This document shows positions 1 through 5,408 of a stretch of DNA of 8,386 nucleotides, piece after piece. Source of the DNA: Acidobacteriaceae bacterium (GTDB taxonomy: Bacteria > Acidobacteriota > Terriglobia > Terriglobales > Acidobacteriaceae); contig PKXI01000377.1 of the NCBI GenBank assembly GCA_003133425.1, forward strand, positions 1 through 8,386, written 5' to 3'. The translations under genes and the position numbers were made by a program. A model generated the notes under the pieces. The model was not told where the DNA came from and made no database searches. It worked only from the letters and a program-made list of their open reading frames with translations. Positions within the stretch are counted from its first letter, which is position 1. Each line of letters starts with the position of its first letter.

Positions 1-38
1 GCGACCTTAGTTTTGCTCTAAACGGCGTTTTGGTGGAT

Positions 39-57
39 TCGGTGAGTCATACACCGA
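39..57. repeat. 6-bp inverted repeat upstream of the first gene
   Basis: TCGGTG (39-44) and CACCGA (52-57) are perfect inverted arms around a 7-base spacer. No T-run follows, so it is not an obvious terminator. An operator for the following gene is possible, and chance occurrence is also plausible. Confidence 0.3.
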
Positions 58-80
58 CCGGCGCCATTCTATAAGCGGCG

Positions 81-86
81 TAAAAT
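81..86 (+). promoter_or_regulatory. Possible -10 element (TAAAAT) of the first gene
   Basis: TAAAAT matches five of six positions of the sigma-70 -10 consensus and ends 8 bases before the ATG at 95, which lacks a ribosome binding site. This would fit a leaderless transcript. No convincing -35 lies 16-18 bases upstream, so support is weak. Confidence 0.25.
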
Positions 87-94
87 CACGGATT

Positions 95-1725
95 ATGAAC
101 AACGAAGATATTACGTTCTCTGATTTTCTTCCAACGATCATTGATCTCGGCAAAGGCGAATGGACCACGATGTACGCATCCAAAGAGGACGCAGAAGGTC
201 CGGCGTTCTACTCCGCCATGATTCGAGAAGACCTGGTAGAGAGGGTGCTCAAAGATGCCAGTTGGGATCTGCACATCGGAGATGGTGCTCCTGGCCTCGT
301 TACCCAATATGAGAATGGAAATGAGGAGACTTGGTATTCCCGGCCTTCAGACGAAGGAATCGAACCGTTTGCTCTCAGACGCAGTTTTCACGGTATCCGG
401 CCGCCTACTGGGAGATCTCAGAGGACTTTCGTCTCTTTTTCAATCTGTACGAGGATCGTCCGAATAAGCGCTTCCTGATAATCGATAACAACGGAGATGA
501 ACACGAAGCAATTCGGATGGCCGCTTCAGAGATCCGTGTGAAGACGCGCCTCATGAGGGAATACCTGGGCGTTCGCAAGATGCGATTGGTGTTGTATTTC
601 GATTACAACCGGTTTTCTTCGAAGACTCTTCAAGAGCTTGGAATCACGGAGCACCACACCGTAGAATCGACCGCGGATCAAGTTATCTCAAAGGGGGCGC
701 GCCCGTGGATAGGCTTCTCCGATGACAACAAGCGCACGCATGGTTTCATGATGGGTAAGAAAATCCTCTCGGGGGATCCTCATGTCGAACGGAACGCGTT
801 TTCACGTGAGGAACGCGAGTACGTTGACTTCCTTATCGGCGTTGATGACGATGGCCACGAAATTACGCACACATGCGATGAGGGAAAGCTTGCAAACTAT
901 TTCGGTGCAAACCCAGGATCGCCGCACTTCTTGACCCCGGTCTTTTTCCGTAAAGAAGTATTGAACAAATATTATTCCCAGCCAGAGAAGTATACGGTGA
1001 CTGATGGGTATCTCACCTGCGCTGCAATGTGGAGCCTCCCGCTCGACAACAATCATCCTGATTCGGTGATGGTGTTCCTTGGTGATCTCGGTCATCTTTC
1101 CCACATCGAACAAATGTACTGGCGAGGGTTCAACATTGCCTCGGGCAGAATGAGCAGAGTTGCATTTGAAAGGAGTTTTTGGGGTCGATTCGCCGACGCA
1201 GAAAACGTCGATCTGTTCTTCAAGCACAAGTTTCCGCTGTTCAACAACAAATGGAAGGAGAAGTTCGGCTGGGAGTTATTCAAGCCGCTCGTCGGCAAAG
1301 ACGAATATTACCTGAAAATTCTCCGCGTGCCGCTTACGAACGACCAGCGGGAATTCGATGAACAAGTGCTCGCATTGGCGAAGGTCTTTATCGACTCTCT
1401 GAACGAGAAGGAGCTTGCGCGAGGGATCGATCAAAAGCCGAACGCGAAGGGATTGGACAAGCTCGAAGCATGGTTAAAACAAAACGGCGCATACAGGGAA
1501 CCGATGATGGAGTTCTTACGAAAGCTGCAAGCGCTCCGATCGGCGTGCTCTGCCCATAGAAAGGGTGAGAATTACGAGAAATCGAAGCCGTTCTTTGGGA
1601 TGGATGAGAAGGATCTCACCGAAGTGCTGGAAGGAATTCTCGGCAACTGCGTGCGCACGCTCAATACACTCGATAAAGTGTTCCATCTAGGGGTCGCCCA
1701 GGAATCTATCGATTACTCCGCATAA
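95..1725 (+). pseudogene. Frame-disrupted gene of unknown function; candidate HEPN-type C-terminal domain
   Basis: I do not recognise the family with certainty. The ATG at 95 is the first usable start after an in-frame stop at 8-10, and no Shine-Dalgarno precedes it. The frame reads well to about residue 103 (401-403). From about 400-406 onward the coherent protein continues in another frame, starting with the residues YWEISEDFRLFFNLYED, to the TAA at 1723-1725. Restoring one base at the break gives 543 residues. The middle holds aromatic and acidic blocks such as PHFLTPVFF (277-285) and GDLGHLSHIEQ (330-340). The C-terminal part looks all-helical and charged, with LRSACSAHRKG around R482 and H488. 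This R-x5-H spacing fits the HEPN ribonuclease motif (R-x4-6-H). HEPN proteins are common in anti-phage and toxin systems, but that role here is inference. No partner gene lies beside it. The break could be a real mutation or a sequencing error. GC content looks lower than in the downstream genes, consistent with transfer. Confidence 0.7.
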
Positions 1726-1730
1726 GCAAA

Positions 1731-1790
1731 AGCCGCATCTCCAATTTTACCGCCGTGCTGATTTGCCCCCCACTTTCGGCAGGTGCGGCT
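1731..1790. repeat. Nested inverted repeat just after the first gene
   Basis: AGCCGCA (1731-1737) pairs with TGCGGCT (1784-1790), and inside it GCCG (1752-1755) pairs with CGGC (1777-1780). The outer arm starts 5 bases after the TAA at 1723-1725. The loops are long and no T-run follows, so it does not look like a normal intrinsic terminator. It could be a structured 3' end. Confidence 0.35.
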
Positions 1791-1803
1791 GCTTTGAAGC
1801 GCA

Positions 1804-1825
1804 GGGGACTTCCGGGCGGGTCCCC
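1804..1825 (+). terminator. Weak terminator-like hairpin after the first gene
   Basis: GGGGAC (1804-1809) and GTCCCC (1820-1825) form a GC-rich 6-bp stem with a 10-base loop, about 80 bases downstream of the first gene's stop. The following bases (GGGTTCGTCTTTCC) are only mildly T-rich. Termination here is a guess. Confidence 0.25.
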
Positions 1826-1955
1826 GGGTTCGTCTTTCCTGCTCGATGTCGGGGCATCTAGCGCCATTGCCCTGGATAGTGCCGAGCCTTATCTGCGGCG
1901 TCGATCAGTAACGATAAGTCGGCTTATGTCTATGAATCCGTTCCGTGAATGGGGA

Positions 1956-2004
1956 GGTGACCAGCCGGGTATTGCGGATCGTGGGATGAGCAATCTCTGT
2001 CACC
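1956..2004. repeat. Nested inverted repeat near the permease breakpoint
   Basis: GGTGAC (1956-1961) pairs with GTCACC (1999-2004), and in the same register ATTGC (1971-1975) pairs with GCAAT (1990-1994) around a 14-base loop. Two stems stacked in the right order are less likely by chance than one, but the internal loop is asymmetric (9 and 4 bases). Function unknown. Confidence 0.3.
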
Positions 2005-2054
2005 AAGCCAACCAGGTTACGTGATCGAAATGAGTCTCCTGCTTCCGTGGACGT

Positions 2055-2366
2055 TCAGCGCTGCATGAGAAGGGTGTTCGCTGACCTTGTCGGATGTGTT
2101 CCACGTTGGAGCCGCGCGAACCGGCTGACGCAGAAACCAACCAGCAGGGTTGCTCCGGTGGCCAACAGATAGACAAACCAAGTGGCGTTGCCGGCCATTG
2201 CGAAGACCAGTGGAATGATCACGGACGGCGAGGTGGAAGGCGCGATGGCGGAGACCGACTGCGCCAAGGTTTCGATGGGTCCAAGCACACCGGCATGGAG
2301 CCCGTAGTTCTCGGGCACGCCTTGCGGTGCGGACAGTTCACCTGACCTGTTCGTCTGTGCGGCCAT
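2055..2366 (-). pseudogene. Truncated APC-family amino acid permease (N-terminal remnant)
   Basis: The first 86 codons look like the start of an APC-superfamily amino acid permease, an inner-membrane amino acid/proton symporter of usually 450-550 residues. A soluble N-terminus is followed by LGPIETLAQSVSAIAPSTSP (about 29-48), typical of first-helix sequences of this family, then hydrophobic segments at about 33-57 and 61-82 ending in SRFARL. After residue 86 (about position 2109) the pattern is lost: the frame runs 17 unrelated residues to a stop at 2055-2057, and neither other minus-strand frame resumes permease-like sequence. The ATG at 2364-2366 has a good Shine-Dalgarno (AAGGTGG, 4 bases upstream), so the start is intact while about 85% of the gene is missing. 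It lies 62 bases after the GNAT gene on the same strand, presumably once its operon partner. A two-helix product is unlikely to transport anything. Confidence 0.78.
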
Positions 2367-2428
2367 AGTTCCACCTTTTCGCCCGTGAAATCAGGCTGGG
2401 TTCGTTCTGAAAGGCACACCTCACTGGT

Positions 2429-3304
2429 TCAAAACGATACGGACGGCAGCCAAGCGCCCGCCGGGTCGGAATAGAGCCCCATGCTCATCAGTGTCATTGG
2501 CTGTACAACGCGCAGGTCGTTGACCAGGCACCAGCGCAGCAGAGCGGTGTTGCGTGAGGGCAAGAGAATTCCCGGCCCCGCAAAGGACTCCGCCGAGGCA
2601 ATGAGCGATTGCAAGTCCACGTTCGTCTCCGCGGTGGAATGGCCGAAGAACGCGAGGTGCGTCGTATATCCCGTGATGCGGCCTCCGCGCTCTACCACGC
2701 ATGCTGTGCCCTGCCGGATTGCTTGCGCCAACTCGACAGCGCGTTCGAACCCATGAACCCGCAGCGAAAGAGTATTGCAGGCATCGAGGTCGTCAGGGGA
2801 GGCCGGACGCACCGCGCATCCGGGAATACTACGCTGCAGTGTCCGTCCCTGCAGGCAGCTCAGAGGCTCGCGGATGTCAAAGCCAAGCGACGTGTAGAGT
2901 GAGAGCGAGCGATTGTGAAAAGCCGCCTGCACCAGCCGGATTCCAGCGGCGCCGCGCTCGTTCGCCCGATCGATCACGGCCTGCATGAGTTTTCGGCCGA
3001 TTCTGAGGTTCTGTGCGGCGGGGTCGATGGTGATGGGGCCGACGCCTCGAATTACCGAACGCTCGTCCAGGACATTGCTGCCCATGATCCGGCCATCGAC
3101 TTCCGCCACAACGCAATAAAAGCCGGGGCTCGAAAACATCATCGAAAACAAGCCGGTAGGACCCTCTGGCGAGGGAAAGTCGCAAGGAAAACCGTGCGCC
3201 GCGTTGATGGTGGAAAAGGCGTCGTAGCAAATCTGCCCGCAGACGGGGCTGTCCTCCGGTTTGGCGGTCCGAATCACCACGTTAGGCTGTTTTCTTTCCG
3301 ACAT
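2429..3304 (-). CDS. GNAT-family N-acetyltransferase
   Basis: A 291-residue protein that should transfer an acetyl group from acetyl-CoA to an amine; the substrate is not readable from the sequence. The N-terminal half (about 9-150) is a GNAT fold: VVIRTAKPEDSPV is the usual first strand and helix, VVAEVDGRIMGSNVL the central strands, and GPITIDPAAQNLRIGRKLM (89-107) the acetyl-CoA loop (motif A), followed by NRSLSLYTSLGF (131-142) as motif B. The loop reads Q98-N-L-R-I-G103, so the first glycine of the usual Q/R-x-x-G-x-G/A motif is arginine. Residues about 163-291 start with another AVRPASPDDLDA segment and look like a second, degenerate GNAT-like domain. The ATG at 3302-3304 has AAGGCGG 8 bases upstream and a nearby extended -10. 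It is followed by an amino acid permease remnant, so a role in modifying an imported amino acid or amine is a reasonable guess only. Confidence 0.9.
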   Translation of the reverse strand: MSERKQPNVVIRTAKPEDSPVCGQICYDAFSTINAAHGFPCDFPSPEGPTGLFSMMFSSPGFYCVVAEVDGRIMGSNVLDERSVIRGVGPITIDPAAQNLRIGRKLMQAVIDRANERGAAGIRLVQAAFHNRSLSLYTSLGFDIREPLSCLQGRTLQRSIPGCAVRPASPDDLDACNTLSLRVHGFERAVELAQAIRQGTACVVERGGRITGYTTHLAFFGHSTAETNVDLQSLIASAESFAGPGILLPSRNTALLRWCLVNDLRVVQPMTLMSMGLYSDPAGAWLPSVSF

Positions 3305-3336
3305 ACTCTAAACCGCCTTCGATTTGTTCCGACTGG

Positions 3337-3345
3337 AGTATACCA
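3337..3345 (-). promoter_or_regulatory. Extended -10 promoter for the GNAT gene
   Basis: On the minus strand the bases read TGGTATACT, an extended -10 (TGn plus TATACT) that does not need a good -35; none is seen at 17 bases. Transcription would start near 3330, giving a leader of about 26 bases that holds the AAGGCGG ribosome binding site. Confidence 0.6.
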
Positions 3346-3352
3346 GCCACCC

Positions 3353-3364
3353 AATCCCGGGATT
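3353..3364. repeat. Perfect 12-bp palindrome, candidate operator
   Basis: AATCCCGGGATT is self-complementary over all 12 bases. It lies 7 bases upstream of the extended -10 of the GNAT gene, where a -35 would be, and within the divergent region shared with the transporter gene. A homodimeric regulator site is plausible. No regulator is encoded adjacent, and no second copy was noticed. Confidence 0.35.
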
Positions 3365-3544
3365 TTCTCTATGCATGTCTGGCATGCGAAAACCGCCCTG
3401 GAGCCCGAATAGCTCATTTGACGGTAAATCGCCAAATCACTCGCTGAAATTAGATCGGTACTCAAAAGTCGGCTGGGCTTCAGGGATCTGATCATCGTTT
3501 CCCCTTTCGCCCAATGGTCTACCCTGAAACTACGTCATGGCCGA

Positions 3545-4495
3545 ATGGATCTTCCCCCTATTCCGCGCCGCTGGATGCGAATCGTCCCGATGAAAGCCCG
3601 TGTCTCGGACCTGACCGCCATTTTTTTTGCTGTCTTCGGCTTCACCTGTTGGGTGCTCGGCGACAGTTGCATCAAGTGGATCGGGCAATATGGGCTGCCA
3701 CCCGAAGAGATCGTCGCATTCATGGGTTTGTTCATGGCGCTGACGCTCGCGCTGCAGGCCGCTGTGCGCCGCAACCTCGGCAATCTGCGTCCGCACTCGG
3801 TGGTGCGCCAGGTGCTGCGCGCCCTTCTGGACATGACGAACAACGTCTGCGTCGTCATTGCCCTCCGCCATCTCTCGCTGACCATGTTCTACATCCTTGT
3901 CTTCACCTCACCGCTGGTCATCTCCCTGCTCTCGGCCGTCTTTATTGGCGAACGCATCACCCCGAAGAAGGCTATTGCGATGCTCTTCGGCTTCTGCGGC
4001 GTGGTCATCGCGGTCGCCCCCTGGAGCCATGCTCAGCGCATCGATCTCATCGGCCTCGTCAGTTGTCTTGTGTGCGTGGCCTGCTTTTCGGTCAACATGG
4101 TCTGGTCCCGCGTGCTTACCCGCACTGAATCGCCCGAGAGCCTTGCATTCTGCTCCGGCCTGGTGACGGCCATCGCCGGTCTGGCGCTGACCAGCTTCCA
4201 CCCCCAGCCGCTCACGCCCACGCTCTGGCTGGCCCTGGGAATGATGGGAGTCTTCTGCGCAGCCGGCACGCTCAGCTTCTATGTCGCCGTCAAGCACACA
4301 TCTGCCAGCAACGTCTCGCAGTACCACTACACGCAGTTGCTCACAGGCGCGTTGATCTCTTACCTCGTGTGGCACGACAAGCCGGGCCTTCCGATGCTGG
4401 TTGGCGGATCGCTGATTATCGGTTCGGGCCTGGTGATCGCCCTCGCGGCGCGCAACGCCCAGCCAGCCCTACTCCCCGATATCGCCATCCGATGA
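3545..4495 (+). CDS. DMT-superfamily (EamA) transporter
   Basis: A membrane protein of up to 316 residues with about ten hydrophobic helices and two EamA repeats (about 22-158 and 167-300), the layout of drug/metabolite exporters in the inner membrane. Typical elements are FGFTCWVLGDSCIKWIG in the first helix, LVFTSPLVISLLSAVFIGER (118-137) at the end of repeat one, and its counterpart YHYTQLLTGALISYLVW (260-276) in repeat two. The substrate cannot be told. Starts at 3545, 3575 and 3590 are in frame and none has a clear Shine-Dalgarno. The version from 3590 (MKARVSDLTAIFF) begins right before the first helix and may be the true start; the proline-rich first 15 residues look unconserved. It is divergent from the GNAT gene with 240 bases between them, stands alone, and has no obvious -10/-35 of its own. 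Confidence 0.9.
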   Translation: MDLPPIPRRWMRIVPMKARVSDLTAIFFAVFGFTCWVLGDSCIKWIGQYGLPPEEIVAFMGLFMALTLALQAAVRRNLGNLRPHSVVRQVLRALLDMTNNVCVVIALRHLSLTMFYILVFTSPLVISLLSAVFIGERITPKKAIAMLFGFCGVVIAVAPWSHAQRIDLIGLVSCLVCVACFSVNMVWSRVLTRTESPESLAFCSGLVTAIAGLALTSFHPQPLTPTLWLALGMMGVFCAAGTLSFYVAVKHTSASNVSQYHYTQLLTGALISYLVWHDKPGLPMLVGGSLIIGSGLVIALAARNAQPALLPDIAIR

Positions 4496-4699
4496 AGCCA
4501 GCTGGACCGCCTTGCCGGCCTGCGCTCCGGCCTTCTGGCCCTGGGAGCACACCAGCAAAGCTACAATCCAAAGCCGCGCCGAACTCCAGGAACCGGGCAC
4601 CGCCTTTGATACCCACTGAGGTCGGCAACTCGGCTGGAATCGCGAGGCAAAGGCCCCCAGGAGTGGTCGCCGCCTCGAAGGGCGTTTCCCGATACTAAT

Positions 4700-4715
4700 T
4701 TTGGGGAAGCCCAAA
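4700..4715. repeat. Short TTTGGG/CCCAAA hairpin
   Basis: A 6-bp perfect stem around a GAAG tetraloop (4706-4709), about 205 bases after the transporter stop. The bases after it (TTCTCGG) are not a clear T-run, so terminator function is doubtful. Confidence 0.25.
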
Positions 4716-4810
4716 TTCTCGGAGACAGACCGGGTTAATGAGCGAGTTGGCCTGTTATCACGAGCTGACTACCAAGCAGCCTGAGTGGGGACCAACATAT
4801 TAGGCAGCCA

Positions 4811-4850
4811 CTGGACTGCTCATGATAGGGGGACTCGATTCGCAGTCCAG
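4811..4850. repeat. 9-bp perfect inverted repeat in intergenic DNA
   Basis: CTGGACTGC (4811-4819) and GCAGTCCAG (4842-4850) are perfect inverted arms around 22 bases. A third copy of the core, GGACT at 4831-4835, could instead pair with AGTCC at 4844-4848 across an 8-base loop, so two hairpins compete for the same right arm. No T-run follows. It may be part of a structured RNA or a palindromic repeat unit. Confidence 0.4.
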
Positions 4851-5006
4851 GCCCGGGCGGGTCCGCAGGAACGGTATTTTTCCCAGCTAACCGGCAAAGG
4901 TCAGTCTCGTGTCTTAACCATCTCCCGAACACGCGCAGTTGTCACACGCGCACCGCATTTCCAGCTGCTACCCAAACTGCTGAGTTTTCCCCAACAAACG
5001 ACTCAC

Positions 5007-5036
5007 TTGACAAATATCTATATCATGCCATATATA
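5007..5036 (+). promoter_or_regulatory. Sigma-70-type promoter of the PadR-permease operon
   Basis: A perfect -35 (TTGACA, 5007-5012) is followed after 18 bases by TATATA (5031-5036) as -10. The -10 ends 8 bases before the ATG at 5045, so transcription should start at or within a base or two of the start codon; no Shine-Dalgarno is present. The mRNA is therefore probably leaderless. Confidence 0.75.
5019..5034. promoter_or_regulatory. AT-rich dyad between -35 and -10, likely PadR operator
   Basis: TATAT (5019-5023) and ATATA (5030-5034) are inverted arms around six bases (CATGCC); the ATG-C-CAT core within is itself symmetric. It sits in the spacer and overlaps the -10, so a bound dimer would block RNA polymerase. 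PadR repressors commonly bind AT-rich dyads in their own promoters; binding here is inferred from position. Confidence 0.55.
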
Positions 5037-5044
5037 CATTGAAC

Positions 5045-5404
5045 ATGACCGAGACCAAGATCCAGTCCTTCCTCCCCCTCAAGACACAGTGGTTCCACAT
5101 CATGCTGTCCCTTGCCGGAGAAGAACAGCACGGCTACGGGATCATGCAGGAAGTACTCCAGCGCACCACCGGGAAAGTCCGCCTCTGGCCGGCTACGCTC
5201 TACGGCTCTATCAAGCGGTTGATCGAGGCCAACTTGATTGAGGAGTCCAATGCCCGGCCCGCTCCCGAGCTCGACGACGCCCGCCGCCGCTACTACCGCC
5301 TCACGCCCCTGGGGCGCCGAGTGCTCGACGCCGAATGCGAACGCCTCCAGGAGTTGGTTCAGGCAATTCAAACCAAACAAACGATGGCGACTGAACGAGG
5401 ATGA
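5045..5404 (+). CDS. PadR-family transcriptional regulator
   Basis: A 119-residue winged-helix DNA-binding protein of the short PadR type, usually a dimeric repressor of its own operon. LPLKTQWFHIMLSLAGEEQH (10-29) forms the first helix, GYGIMQEVLQ the second, and LWPATLYGSIKRLIEANLIEE (47-67) the recognition helix with the PadR hallmark of a P-x-x-LY segment before the wing. RRRYYRLTPLGRRVL (80-94) is the wing with the conserved YRLTPLG, followed by a charged C-terminal helix (95-110) for dimerisation. The ATG at 5045 is chosen over the TTG at 5039, which is only two codons upstream and nearer the -10. The gene ends at 5402-5404, 4 bases before the permease start, so the two are co-transcribed. 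It probably represses the operon through the dyad at 5019-5034; the inducer is unknown. Confidence 0.95.
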   Translation: MTETKIQSFLPLKTQWFHIMLSLAGEEQHGYGIMQEVLQRTTGKVRLWPATLYGSIKRLIEANLIEESNARPAPELDDARRRYYRLTPLGRRVLDAECERLQELVQAIQTKQTMATERG

Positions 5405-5408
5405 CCGG

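Larger units (their letters stand above)
1726..2108. other. Gene-free stretch with nested inverted repeats
   Basis: No open frame here has recognisable protein content; the longest one on the plus strand (GTG at 1755 to 2024) has no ribosome binding site and no domain-like pattern. The stretch carries several dyads: AGCCGCA/TGCGGCT with an inner GCCG/CGGC, GGGGAC/GTCCCC, a CTTATC-GATAAG-CTTAT triplet of mutually complementary segments, and GGTGAC/GTCACC with an inner ATTGC/GCAAT. It lies between the broken first gene and the truncated permease, so it may be decayed accessory DNA or may encode a structured RNA. Neither is established. Confidence 0.5.
4496..5044. other. 549-bp intergenic stretch before the PadR operon
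   Basis: No convincing gene is visible on either strand. The two longest minus-strand frames (4469-4714 and 4735-4932) have no recognisable motif. The left part has weak GC hairpins after the transporter stop (GCCGG 4514-4518 with CCGGC 4527-4531), without a T-run. The centre has a short TTTGGG/CCCAAA hairpin (4700-4715) and a 9-bp inverted repeat (4811-4850). The right end carries the promoter and operator of the PadR gene. The length is large for a compact genome, so decayed sequence or an unrecognised RNA is possible. Confidence 0.5.

Noticed and set aside
331..480. Independent start (TTG at 331) for the second part of the first gene
   Set aside because: There is no ribosome binding site, and residues before about 400 in that frame look unrelated, while the other frame is protein-like up to 403. 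A single broken gene explains both.
1755..2024. 89-codon plus-strand frame after the first gene
   Set aside because: GTG start without ribosome binding site, low-complexity unfamiliar protein, and dyads throughout; not supported as a gene.
2041..2115. Insertion-sequence end at the permease breakpoint
   Set aside because: No transposase, no matching inverted end and no target duplication could be seen in the window.
4831..4848. tRNA T-arm-like stem (GGACT-loop-AGTCC with CGATTCGC)
   Set aside because: No acceptor, D or anticodon arms can be fitted around it on either strand.
4469..4932. Minus-strand small frames between the transporter and the PadR gene
   Set aside because: No recognisable motif, no good start signals, and one overlaps the end of the transporter gene.
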